In this document: in pieces, positions 53,686 through 63,890 of the stretch
How the letters are laid out: each line of letters starts with the position of its first letter
Position numbering within the stretch: the stretch's first letter is position 1
DNA from: Gigaspora margarita
Lineage: Eukaryota > Glomeromycota > Glomeromycetes > Diversisporales > Gigasporaceae
Reading direction: 5' to 3'
NCBI GenBank assembly: GCA_009809945.1
Contig: WTPW01001652.1
Span: 98,195 to 162,194 of the forward strand
Length of the DNA: 64,000 bases
Translations under genes and position numbers: made by a program
The notes under the pieces: model-generated
Told to the model about the DNA's origin: nothing
Databases searched by the model: none
Seen by the model: the letters and a program-made list of their open reading frames with translations, nothing else

Positions 53686-54989
53686 CAGTGTTGGACTATG
53701 ACCTTTTATGACCTATATGACCTTTATGACTAGTCATAAGTTATTTGGTCATAAAAAGAGAATTATGACCTTATGACCTGAAATTAAAAAAATTAACAAA
53801 TTAAAAAGCTAAATTCATAATATTATACTATATATAACATTTTACAAACAAATATTCTTTATTTTTCATATTTGTAATTTGCAGTATTATACCACCTTTA
53901 GTACTCTAATATAAAGTTTTTCTTGAGCAATTTTACAATAGGTCTCTAATATTAACCTTAACATAAACCCTAACTCTAATATAAATAAGTTTTGAAAACT
54001 TTTGTTGGTGCGCTGATTGATCAAATGCTGGTGAAAATCTGTCAGTGCTACTAGGTAGTGCTAAGATGATTGTTATATTTGCATTGGTATAGAAAATAGT
54101 ATATGTACTAATCTAGATATATATGTATATTAAACCTAANGNAAGTGCAGTAAATNACGTAATTTTNTGGAGGGGTCNCCNATNTATNACGTCCTATATA
54201 NATATAGTATAAACAGCCAATAATATTGAAGCAAAATCGATTATTAGTAATTGCAGATAGTTGCTATATAGTAAAGTCTAAATTCTACTATGTCAATCGA
54301 TAATTATCGATTAAGTAAACTTGTTTGAAATACCAAAATACACATACTCTGAAATTTTTATTAAAATAAAAGAATTTTTTATTATTTAACCTTTAATTTT
54401 TATGTTTGTTGATATATTTTTTTAAAAAATTTTAATTTTTCCGTCGAACGTAAAAATCAAATGTCAATTAATAAAAATTTTCTAATACTTATGAAAATTT
54501 TATAGTAAGTGTATTTTGACCTTCTGAATAAGTTTACTTAAGCGATTTTAATCAATTTACTTAGTAAAATTTAGACATTATTATGTAGCGACTTTTGTCG
54601 ATTGTGGGGTAGCTTATTTTTAGGTCAAACCCGTTTTTGAGTTTTATGAAATTTGATTCATCAACAGTCCTATCACTAGGGGGATCAGGACCTATGTAAA
54701 CCCTAATCACGTAATTTACTGCACTTCCCTAAATATAATACATATAATTATTTTAAGAATGGGTTGAGTCACAAACTAAAGCAATTTATATTTAAAATAT
54801 AGTAATTTTATATACTAGCTATATGACTAGGTCATAATTGGTCATATGACTAATGGTTATATTAGTCATAAAAATAAGTCATAATTTATATGACCAAAAC
54901 CTATATGACTATCATTATATAACCATTATGACTTGTGGTCATATAAAAAATATCATATGACCGCATTTTTGGCCAATACTGCCTAGTGG
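53678..54989. mobile_element. Inner hAT-like element with CAGTGTTGG ends
   Basis: The element is 53686-54981. CAGTGTTGGACTATGACC and reverse-complement CAGTATTGGCCAAAAATG form the ends. The flanks CCTGGTGG (53678-53685) and CCTAGTGG (54982-54989) match at 7 of 8. Subterminal ATGACC/GGTCAT repeats are dense at 53693-53775 and 54820-54965. The ends resemble those of the element at 22.5 kb (CAGTGTTGG), suggesting one transposase family. It contains a foldback piece (54240-54610) and scattered N calls (54140-54201). Confidence 0.8.
54240..54610. repeat. Third copy of the foldback family of 32.8-33.8 kb
   Basis: TTAAGTAAACTTGTTTGAAA, ACCAAAATACACATACTCTG, TTTTTTATTATTTAACCTTT and AATTTTTATGTTTGTTG are followed, after a centre near 54425, by the complementary series ending TTACTTAAGCGATTTTAATC. 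The sequence matches the arms at 32880-33830. Confidence 0.7.
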
Positions 54990-55130
54990 AGCTATGGAAA
55001 AATTATACGAGATTATGCGAATTTCGTTAAATTATGGAAATCGCATATTTTATATGCCATAAAGTGAATTATGAGGATATAATCCTGGATTATAATCCTG
55101 GACACTCTAATTAGAACCTATGTTAGTTAT

Positions 55131-55727
55131 CCCACAAAAATTTCTGGTCACATGACTTTGGTCGTTCTCAAGCACCTCCCTCCGTGATTAATAAAATGAT
55201 CTGATTGGCAAAAAATAGATCGTGATTATTTCAGTCAAAAAAACCTGGAGCTGACAACTTTCTTTTTTTCATAGAGTTGCGCTGATTGGCTAAAATTTAA
55301 AATCTGCGTTTTGCACAATGAAGTTCCTGCAAATCATTATAAAGATCATTTCAATTAAATTCGATTAATTGAAATGATTAAGCAGCACCTCGATCACTAG
55401 GAAATCTCATTGAGGGAGCTGCTTGAGAACACGCTTTATCGCTAATGAATTTCAGTAACATAAAAATCACCCTTTTTAAATCACTAATAACTCTGAAGTT
55501 TGTCTATGAAATCGTCTTCTGCACATAAATAAATAAAATTCCTTGCAAAATTTTGGTATTAGTAACGTTCTAACCGAGTGCCTAACCCATACCCTAACTA
55601 TCCAATTTATTACTTTAATTCTTTAATTTTATTCTTTTGATTGTTTTGATTTTCAGGTTACATGTGGTCTCAAAACATAATTGGTTGGTGCTACAAAAAT
55701 GTTACATGGCAGAAAATTTTAGTGGGT
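55131..55727. mobile_element. 597-bp TIR element with nested smaller TIR element
   Basis: The ends CCCACAAAAATTTCTGGTCA and reverse-complement CCCACTAAAATTTTCTGCCA are related to the MITE at 49.2 kb. The two also share TTGGTGCTACAA-type inner sequence and the GTTTGTCTATGAAATC / GATTTCATAGACAAAC stretch. Inside, about 55163-55434 is bounded by GTTCTCAAGCACCTCCCTC and reverse-complement GTTCTCAAGCAGCTCCCTC, a second element. TSDs not resolved. Confidence 0.65.
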
Positions 55728-56673
55728 GAGCACTACGGACGTTGATTGGCCATGTATCACATGATTTCACAATGCTTCAAACGACCTTGTTTGATGAAGA
55801 TTGGCATGTATGATAATAACAAATTTGTGTTTGCGTAACTGAGGATGCTGATTGATGATCAATTCATGTTTATAAATACATTGTTTTATGCATATTTCGA
55901 ACCCACCAAACTTCTTAGTGCAAAGCAACCAATGTTCAAGCATACCTCATAATGAAGGATAACTTAAGCATAATCGACCAAAGAGCTCTAAAGTTCTGAT
56001 GCATACTTTAGCTGAAGAAATGTCCCCACTTCCGTTTCAGGTATTCCTTTTATAGAACCTTGAAAAGTGTCACTAAAGACAAAAATAGCACAGAGACCTA
56101 TGAAAAGGCTCAAAAACTTTTGAGCAACAAAAAGATTTGTTGTAGAAATGAAGGCACTTTAAACTCCTAATAACGTGTTCAAAGAGCAATACATTCGCAT
56201 CTGACTACTTTAACCTAATTTTATTATCTGGATATTTCTTATATATGGTCTTTTTTGCATACAGTCTGACCAAAAGAAAGAAAATAAAATGGTGAAAGAA
56301 TATGGAGCTCCAAAGGAGGTATCGAATACCAAAGAAATGAAAAAAGAAGTCCAGAGACAAATATTGTCTCACCCGGTTCCTCAAAAAAGTAACGAGTAGA
56401 AAACCTAGGCATTGTGTTGTTGGCTAAGAAAGCTAAAAAATGTAGAATTACCATGTAGGATTAATTTTTACTAATTTTAAATAACACAATTTGTACTTTC
56501 TCAACTTGATTTTTATCATTCTTTAAATTTACAGATTCAATAACATGTTCGGAAGCATACAAGAGTGTGGAATTTGAACCAATTACGGCAAAGGACCTTC
56601 TACATTCTGTTAAGCATCAAAAATCACTAAACCAGTCAAAGAGTATTTGGATAGGAATTCCAAGTCAAATAAA
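55728..56673. other. Spacer, possible upstream exons of the ELK ORF
   Basis: 56300-56460 contains CAAAAGAAAGAAAATAAAAT and an open minus-strand frame without motifs. A pyrimidine-rich acceptor TTCTTTAAATTTACAG at about 56519-56534 precedes ATTCAATAACATG, so a preceding intron for the downstream ORF is possible. Nothing firm. Confidence 0.3.
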
Positions 56674-57045
56674 ATGTCGACTGATGAGGAAGTTCAAAGA
56701 TGGTTTAATGGTTTGATGGAGGTATCAAACGAAACATAGAAGCTTGTATCTGCTATCGATACAAATAAAATTAATTATCTGGAAGGATATATTAGTATTG
56801 TAAGTAAAGAAGATGCTGCAGGTAGAGCTTCTGAGCTCAAATACGTATATACAGTTTTAGAACTAAAAAGGCCAAAGAGTACATCTGGCTTAGCCGACGA
56901 TGACAAAGGCCAACTGCTGGTTTATATGCAGGTCCTTGTTAAGCAACAGCCCTCAAAACAGGTTTTCGCCGCATTTCCTTCAGACAGTATTTATTTTTAC
57001 TTCCTGATATTTACAGGAGTAACTATAAATATCAAGAACTCCTAA
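56674..57045 (+). pseudogene. ELK-motif ORF (Crinkler/PD-(D/E)XK-like family), one stop
   Basis: From ATG at 56674 the frame stays open to TAA at 57043-57045 except for one TAG (56737-56739). It reads MSTDEEVQRWFNGLMEVSNE, T*KLVSAIDTNKINYLEGYI, SIVSKEDAAGRASELKYVYT, VLELKRPKSTSGLADDDKGQ, LLVYMQVLVKQQPSKQVFAA, FPSDSIYFYFL. The VLELKRP...DKGQLL.Y...LVKQQP..+.FAAF.SD pattern is one I associate with a large fungal family that includes Crinkler-type proteins. Its E-x-K after a hydrophobic strand is the layout of PD-(D/E)XK nuclease folds. Both links are from memory and need a profile search. Base composition is richer in G+C than its surroundings. Introns may flank it. Confidence 0.5.
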
Positions 57046-57820
57046 CTACGTTTGCGCGAGGGTTTGTGACATTTCACCAAATGAACACCCAAAGATCACT
57101 GTATATAATGACCGAGGATTAATAATGTGAGTTTAACAAAAATTTTATATATTAAGGATAAAGATCAATTTCCAAAATTTGTTAAAAATTTTGAGTATTG
57201 ATCTCTGTCTTTATGGTTTATATCAACCCAAAGTTTGTTTGTACTGTAATAAGAAATTGACTATATAATTAAATATATTTTTTTAAACTTCTAGATACTT
57301 TCGTTGTTGGCTCTTTCTTCGGTAATCTTTAACTTTTTATTTTCTTCAACTTTGCTTTTTTTGTTCTTTAATTTTATTTTAGATTCTCGTTTTGGTCGCT
57401 TTGTTGATCTGGTAGTTTATTTTTTGATTCACCTTCGGCACTTTGTAGTTATTTTGACCTTTGCCTAAACTGGTGCTTCTGTTGCATCGGTATTCGCAAT
57501 TTTGTGTTTTGTCATTTGGAGCTTGGTTGTTTTTGTTGATGGCGATTTTTCCTTCGTTGTTTTAGTACTTTCATCGACTTATGTCATTTTTGATGATTTA
57601 GTCTTACGTATTTATGATTATCACGAGGATAACAATTAGATTCTTTATATATTTTTTTTACTACTTACTCTTTGAGTATTTGATTTAAATAAATTGTCTA
57701 TTTTTATAAAATAGAGCACTTTGTACTAAAGATTGGAATTTAATATTTGATTCAATAAATATTAAAATCAATTCATATTGCCTAGAATTGTTACTTGTGC
57801 GACAGAAATCATATACATAT
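57046..57820. other. T-rich spacer, partial ancestor of the tandem unit below
   Basis: TTTTTGTTGATGGCGATTTT, TCCTTCGTTGTTTTAGTACT and TTCATCGACTTATGTCATTT (57521-57590) resemble 59362-59440 and 60454-60530, so it is likely an older piece of the duplicated unit. No gene. Confidence 0.4.
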
Positions 57821-57829
57821 ATGGCTTAG

Positions 57830-58631
57830 ATTGTGGATCTAAAGTGCTTTCACTTGCAATCAGGTTCTTTCATATTTGGTCCACCTTCAATCTGCTCTCA
57901 AATTATTGCACCTATAACCATGCTCGTAGTCATGTATATCAAGTTTAATCTGCCACACCATAGCATGAATTGTGCTGTTAGTGCTTTCATAGACTTGGGT
58001 CATTTTGCTGTTGTAGATGACGCTCAGTGTGATCTTGCACAGATTCATTAATATATAATTAGATGATAACAACCATATTGGCTTCAAATATCCTGTCTAC
58101 TCAAACTATAGATGCTTGATTAAACTATTTTGCCATTGACAAAATGACGAAACCATAAGTTTCGTCAAGTTTCGTCATTTCATCAGGCATCACTAGCTTA
58201 AATATGAACAATCGTTATTCCGATCTCAATAGCAACCTCAATTGCAGCAGCATCATCAACAAACATGACAACTCGTTACTCTATTAAATTCTTAGTACTT
58301 CTATCAGTGCTGTCATTAATTGAGCCACTCATTAAATAATTTCTCCTTCTCTGAACAGTTCTATTACTCCTAAATGCCAGTCAACTGATGCTAGTAATCT
58401 TTATGGTACGAGTAGTATTTCTGAAATGGCTGCCCAACTAAGAAATACTGCTATATTTAACAATAATATTGATAGCTATATAATGATTGGTCAGCAATGT
58501 CAACAACAACAATTCATACTACTCCACAACAGTAAAAGTCTTATGCCGCTTTACAACAGCAACAATCTTATGCTACTCAAATCATGATGAACATCGAATA
58601 GGCAGTTGAGCACAATATCGATATGTGATGG
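57830..58631 (+). pseudogene. Q-rich protein fragment, tandem unit 1
   Basis: Broken plus-strand reading. 57887-58045 has FNLPHHSMNCAVSAFIDLGH, FAVVDDAQCDLAQIH. 58380-58470 has CQSTDASNLYGTSSISEMAA, QLRNTAIFNNNIDSYIMIGQ, then QCQQQQ. In another frame come QSYAALQQQQSYATQ-like words with TAA/TAG stops. Unit 3 (59690-60330) shows the same blocks. I do not recognise the family; the Gln-rich C-terminus would suit a transcription factor but that is a guess. Confidence 0.35.
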
Positions 58632-59038
58632 NNNNNNNNNNNNNNNNNNNNNNNNNNNNNNNNNNNNNNNNNNNNNNNNNNNNNNNNNNNNNNNNNNNNN
58701 NNNNNNNNNNNNNNNNNNNNNNNNNNNNNNNNNNNNNNNNNNNNNNNNNNNNNNNNNNNNNNNNNNNNNNNNNNNNNNNNNNNNNNNNNNNNNNNNNNNN
58801 NNNNNNNNNNNNNNNNNNNNNNNNNNNNNNNNNNNNNNNNNNNNNNNNNNNNNNNNNNNNNNNNNNNNNNNNNNNNNNNNNNNNNNNNNNNNNNNNNNNN
58901 NNNNNNNNNNNNNNNNNNNNNNNNNNNNNNNNNNNNNNNNNNNNNNNNNNNNNNNNNNNNNNNNNNNNNNNNNNNNNNNNNNNNNNNNNNNNNNNNNNNN
59001 NNNNNNNNNNNNNNNNNNNNNNNNNNNNNNNNNNNNNN
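58632..59038. other. Assembly gap (407 N)
   Basis: A run of N. The 198 bp before it (58434-58631) and after it (59039-59236) are the same sequence with one visible difference near the end (GTGATGG / GTAATGG). Confidence 0.95.
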
Positions 59039-59552
59039 CCAACTAAGAAATACTGCTATATTTAACAATAATATTGATAGCTATATAATGATTGGTCAGC
59101 AATGTCAACAACAACAATTCATACTACTCCACAACAGTAAAAGTCTTATGCCGCTTTACAACAGCAACAATCTTATGCTACTCAAATCATGATGAACATC
59201 GAATAGGCAGTTGAGCACAATATCGATATGTAATGGTAAGAGAAAAAAATGGCAAAGTAGGACACTACTTCCTTCATCATGCATCTCCATAATAACTGAT
59301 AAAGAAATCATTGTGAGAACAATGTCATTTTAAAAATTTGTTGTCCCAAAGCTTTATCGATTTTTGTTGGTAGCGACTTTCCTTCGTTGTTTTGGCGTAG
59401 CACTTTGTCATTCTGATATTTCAAAATTTTGAAATTGATTATTTTTGAGCCTTGAAATGGTGTTTCTTTTGTTGATTTAGCACTTTATTGATCTATGCTT
59501 CAGTTTTTGTGATCTGTCATTTGGTATCTCTGATATTTCGTAGCTTTTTAAT

Positions 59553-59595
<43 letters not shown>

Positions 59596-59690
59596 TAATG
59601 TTAGTGTTATTTTTTCTTACTTTAATTTTAATTCATGGATTCTTTTGCATTGATCAATTCTTTGTTCTTTATAACCAGTTCTAATTATTG
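59039..59690. repeat. Tandem unit 2, 3' part, with a >40-nt T run
   Basis: Repeats the end of the Q-rich coding block, then a noncoding tail: ATGGTAAGAGAAAAAAATGG, GGACACTACTTCCTTCATCA, TTTTTGTTGGTAGCGACTTT, CCTTCGTTGTTTTGGCGTAG. A homopolymer of about 43 T lies at 59552-59594. The matching place in unit 3 has only about nine T. Confidence 0.75.
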
Positions 59691-60780
59691 CATAATCTGC
59701 CAAACCATAGCATGGACCGAACTATTAGTGATTTCAGAGGCTTGGTCATTTTGCTGTTATATATGACGCTCAGGGTAGATTTTGACACAGATTCACTAAT
59801 GTATAATTAGATGATATGTAGCAACACATTGGCTTCAAATATCCTGTTCGCTCAAACATCATTATCAACAGAATTATATGAATACTGGTATGAACAATCG
59901 TTATTCCCGATCTCAGTCAACCTCAATTGCAGCAGCATTATCAACAAACGTGACAACCACAACTCTTTACTGAATTAAACTCCTAGTACTTCTATCAATA
60001 CTATCAATAATTCAGCTACTCATTAAATGGTTTTCCCTTCTGTGAAACAGTTCTATTGCTCCAAAATGTCAGTCAACTGATACGAGTAATCTTTATAGTA
60101 CAAGTAGTATTTCTGAAATGGCCACCCAACCAAGAAATACTGCTATATTTAACCATAACGTTGATAACTATATAATGAGTGGTCAACAAGGTCAACAATG
60201 TCAATGACATTAATTTCATACTACTCAACAACAGTAACAGTCTTATGCCGCTTTGCAACAGCAACAATCTTATACTACTCAAGTCAAGTGAACATCGAAT
60301 AGGATAATTGTATAGTTGGGCACAATATCAATATGTAATGACGAGAGAAAAAAATGATAAAGTGGGACACTACTTCCATCAATATGTATCTCCATAATAA
60401 CTAATAAAAGATTAGAGTAAGATCAATGTAGTTTCAAATTTTGTTATCCTGGAGCTTCGATTTTTGTTGGTAGCAATTTTCCTTCGTTGCTTTGGTGTAG
60501 CACTTTGTCATTCTGATGTTCAAAAATTTTGGCATTTAATTATTTTTGAGCCCTGTAATGGTGTCTTGCCTTTGTTGATTTAGCACTTTATCGATCTGTG
60601 CTTCATTTTTTTTGATGTCATTTGGATATTTTGTATTTTTTGGTGGATATTTTTTTTTGTAATGTTAGATGTTTTTTCTTATTTTGATTTTTATTCTTGG
60701 ATTCTTTAGCATTGATCAATTTTTTTGTTCTTTATAACCAATTCTAGTTATTGTATCAAAGATTTTCTACGTATTTTGTC
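59691..60780 (+). pseudogene. Q-rich protein fragment and tail, tandem unit 3
   Basis: Same order as units 1 and 2. CQTIAWTELLVISEAWSFCC lies in a shifted frame, with FDTDSLMYN near 59800. Then come TDTSNLYSTSSISEMATQPR, NTAIFNHNVDNYIMSGQQGQ, QCQ with TGA, and TTQQQ, TAA, QSYAALQQQQSYTTQVK. Several stops replace Gln (CAA/CAG to TAA/TAG). The noncoding tail 60340-60740 parallels 59231-59660. Unit length is about 1.1 kb. Confidence 0.45.
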
Positions 60781-61593
60781 ACTGATTTTATTGTATTTGA
60801 CACATGATAGTTAATTTATTGTTCTTGGTTATTTGATAGATTCACTTATTAAACTTTTCCAATTAAAAACGTTTGTTGCTTGATAAAAATTTTAACATTA
60901 TAATATTTATCATTAATATTCGAACAGCTTTTTGTCTATCTGATAATTTGAAATTTATAAACCTTTAATGAATAAAAATCATAGCCTTATATTATACAAG
61001 TGTAAATGGGCGCCACTGACGCCCTTACACCTTTGATAAGGCCAAAGATTCATATTTAAAAATAATTTTACAAAAATAATCATAATACTCATGCATAATT
61101 TTATATGTTATTAAAATGGGGGACTTTTATATTTTTCAGAAATGCACAGGCAATCATAAAATGGTTTATATTAATACAGATAGTTAATTATTAATCATAT
61201 TACAATAAGATAGCTGCACGATGCAGTCATGCTAAAACCAGGAATATAAATAACAATTTTGTAATATACTTTTACTGTATTTTCGCACAGAGGTGTAATT
61301 TCAGTTTTTGTATAAAGTATTCTTAATTAAGGAATCATTTTAAACAATGCACATGAGCGTTAACAATGCTATAGAGTGTCCATGTCCATGTCCATGGACT
61401 ATCTGTTCAAGAAGATGGACTGTATATGTTCACATGTCCATGGACATATGTCCATGTCCATGAACAGGCATCCGAAATATCACTGACTATTGTGACATTG
61501 TCTGCAAAGAAAAGATATTTATGATAAAAAAATTAGTACAACTGTTTCTGCATAATTAATTTTTTGTAAGAACAAAAAAAAATGATTACGGTA
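60781..61593. other. Spacer with a CCATGTCCATGGACAT repeat
   Basis: 61376-61462 holds seven or so copies of TCCATGTCCATGGACAT-type words, both orientations, around a longer inverted repeat (GTCCATGTCCATGTCCATGG ... CCATGGACATATGTCCATGT). Otherwise AT-rich; no gene. Confidence 0.5.
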
Positions 61594-63002
61594 TGATTCC
61601 CCGAAAGTTAGTTCCCCGCTAGCTCATTTTTCCAACACTATATCCCTGACAGAATGTTTCACCTACAGCACAATTTGTTAACAGAATCTTTTCTCGACAT
61701 ACCATCCCTATAAGAAAAGTGGTACAGAAAAACAGTGTATAGGCACGTGGTCGAGTGGCACATGCTATGGGTTTGGTTTGCACGTGCATAGTTCGAGTAG
61801 GCACGGGAATTAGCAGACCGTATTGATCCGTATACACATGCCAATTTAATGTGAAATCACGTAAATCGCCCATGCCTTTTGTAGCAGTTTACTAAGCCAA
61901 TTGACACGTGCAATGGCATATAAATGGAACAGGTAGGTAAATATAAATTTATGGTCCACTTTTTAATAGACATTTTATTAGAAGAGAACTGGATAATAGT
62001 TGAAACATTTACATATCTGGAAGCTAAAGCAACTGCAAATGTATAAAATCTTGCAAGGAATCTTTTTCCTTAAGATGCCAGAGCAGGCTTACTTGCAAGT
62101 TTTTGAGATATTGCAACTTTTTGAAAAAAAATCGTTTGTGATCCTTCGCTCTTATTTTACTCCATGACACGAGCCAACACGTGTCATTTTTAACACGTGC
62201 AATTCCGTGTAATTCAACGTGCTATCATGTACAACATGCATATGCATGCCACTGAATGCGTGCCATTCCGTGTGATGTAATATAACATGCCACCCCATTA
62301 CCATAGTATCCGTGTCATTTTTAATTGTGCCATCCCGTAAAACGTGCCTATATGTATCACACAATCTGTACTATCCTGTGCATATACACTGTTTTCCCGT
62401 ACTATACCCCGAACCACTTTTCTTATAGGGCATGCTTTCGACATCTCCTTTCCTTAACATCTCATATTTTCGACAAGACATTTATCAGACATGACAAATT
62501 TCTAATTTGACTTTTCTCTGACACTAAGTTTTATTGAATGCACTTTTTCTGACAAGAATGATAAACCAAGTGATCATCACATCACGTGAAACCATAAACT
62601 ACGTCATTTTGTTTACTAGCACTATCAACTCGGCCTAAATTATACTATCACCTAACCCTAATCTAACCCTAACCCTAACCCTAATTTAGCCCGAGTACTT
62701 AATCATGTGATGTGATGAACACAAATATATCACACTACCCAATAATTATATTTCAAACCAGAGAAAGATCTTGTCGCAAAAAGATGTCAAAAACATGACA
62801 TGTCGGAAAAATATTCTTTCTGAAATACGTCATGTCAGCAAAATGTCTTTTCGAAAATATGTCCTGTCAAAGAAAGGGGAGGTCGAAAACATGGTATGTC
62901 GAGAAAAGATTCTGTCAACAAAAAATGCTGTAGATGAAACATTCTGTCAGGGATATAGTATCAGAAAAATGAGCTGGCGGGGAACTAACTTTCGGGAAAT
63001 CA
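61594..63002. mobile_element. 1.4-kb non-autonomous element with ~105-bp TIRs
   Basis: The left arm TGATTCCCCGAAAGTTAGTT, CCCCGCTAGCTCATTTTTCC continues through TCCCTGACAGAATGTTTC, CAATTTGTTAACAGAATCTT and TTCTCGACATACCAT. The right arm (62887-63002) is its complement. A subterminal repeat, TGTCGAAAA/TGTC(G/A)GAAAA-type, recurs about 7 times at 62765-62895 and in inverse form at 62440-62560. The interior (61740-62370) is packed with CACGTG, GTGCCA and CCGTGT words at ~20-30-bp spacing. No TSD found, no transposase. Short ORFs inside are incidental. Confidence 0.7.
62572..62720. repeat. Nested hairpin element carrying telomere-like repeats
   Basis: GATCATCACATCACGTGA (62572-62589) pairs with TCATGTGATGTGATGAAC (62703-62720). 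An inner pair, ACTCGGCCTAAATTA and TAATTTAGCCCGAGT (62627-62696), encloses CCTAACCCTAATCTAACCCT, AACCCTAACCCTAAT (62651-62685), four to five TTAGGG repeats in reverse. Confidence 0.7.
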
Positions 63003-63219
63003 AGCAACAACCAAAAAAAAATATTGCTGATTTCAGTATATTGCAATTGGTCTATTTGCATGTACTGATTTTAGTATAATAATTCTTCTTTCCAATATTA
63101 TTCATCCTCTAGATATACTAAATTCAGTTGTACTTGTCTCTTATTTTATTTATTTATTTTTTACTTATTTTGTAATTCTTAATTTAGCAATTTTTTCTAT
63201 AATTATTGATTTATTCTTT
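63003..63219. other. Short AT-rich spacer
   Basis: No feature recognised between the TIR element and the basic reading frame that follows. Confidence 0.4.
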
Positions 63220-63890
63220 TTGATAAATTTCTTATACAAAATTAATCTCAAAAAGCATAATATAAAATTATCTATTACCAAAAGCAATAGAAATAAAATT
63301 TATTATAAAACTAATAAAGATAGGCTTAAGAAAAAACGTCTTGCAAAAGCCTCTAAAACTTATTATTTAGAAAAGCGTATTGAGCAATTCAAAATGTTTT
63401 GTAAAAAAATAGATTAATTCCTCTACCTTCTAATTCTTCTTATTCCGGTTCTAATACTGGTACTAATTTTCTTCATATTAATATTTTTTCTGCAAAACAG
63501 TATGTTTATTTTCCATTTTATTTGTTATATATATTTCTTTCTTTCTTTCATTTGACACTTAATTTTTTTTATTTATTTTAATTTTTTTTATGTTTTTTTA
63601 TATTTTAGAAAACAAAAAGAGGGGTCAAAGCTCAATTAAACACTTGAGATCTAGGTCCATCCTCAGATTGTGATCTCCTGAATACCTTTTCTGAAGTTGG
63701 CATATCTCCTTATAGCACAAATATTTTGCTCGTACCAAATCTCGATTTCTCTGATGGGAATTTTGTTATGCATAATCCCTCTATTTATATTGATTTCTCT
63801 ATTTATAATAATCTCTTTATTTATAATGATTTCTTTTATAGTATGCATGAGCCTTTTTATAAAACTGATTATTATATTAGAGGGTATTAA
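63220..63890 (+). pseudogene. Two-exon gene-like remnant, unknown family
   Basis: Exon 1 (about 63223-63500) reads a lysine-rich stretch (LKKHNIKLSITKSNRNKIYY, KTNKDRLKKKRLAKASKTYY, LEKRIEQFKMFCKKI). After a one-base frame change it continues IPLPSNSSYSGSNTGTNFLH, INIFSAKQ. An intron is plausible from GTATGTTT (63501) to TTTTATATTTTAG (ending 63609). Exon 2 reads KTKRGVKAQLNT, TGA, DLGPSSDCDLLNTFSEVGIS, PYSTNILLVPNLDFSDGNFV, MHNPSIYIDFSIYNNLFIYN, DFFYSMHEPFYKTDYYIRGY and stops at 63888-63890. The Lys/Arg/Tyr-rich start resembles repetitive basic proteins common in Glomeromycota genomes, but I cannot name it. One frameshift and one stop argue for a pseudogene. No ATG-initiated start was identified. 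Confidence 0.4.

Larger units (their letters stand above)
52381..55117. mobile_element. Outer hAT-like element (host of nested insertions)
   Basis: The element is 52389-55109. The ends TAGGGTGTCCAGGATTAT and reverse-complement TAGAGTGTCCAGGATTAT fit the TAGNG start of hAT TIRs. The flanks ATTGGAAC (52381-52388) and ATTAGAAC (55110-55117) match at 7 of 8. Subterminal AAATTATGCGAATTATG-type words lie inside both ends. Two further TIR elements are nested inside. No transposase. Confidence 0.75.

Noticed and set aside
58551..59068. Four ORFs made almost wholly of X
   Set aside because: They run through the N gap and contain no readable sequence.
62651..62685. Chromosome end (telomere)
   Set aside because: Only four or five CCCTAA units, enclosed by inverted repeats with unique DNA on both sides. 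Interstitial.
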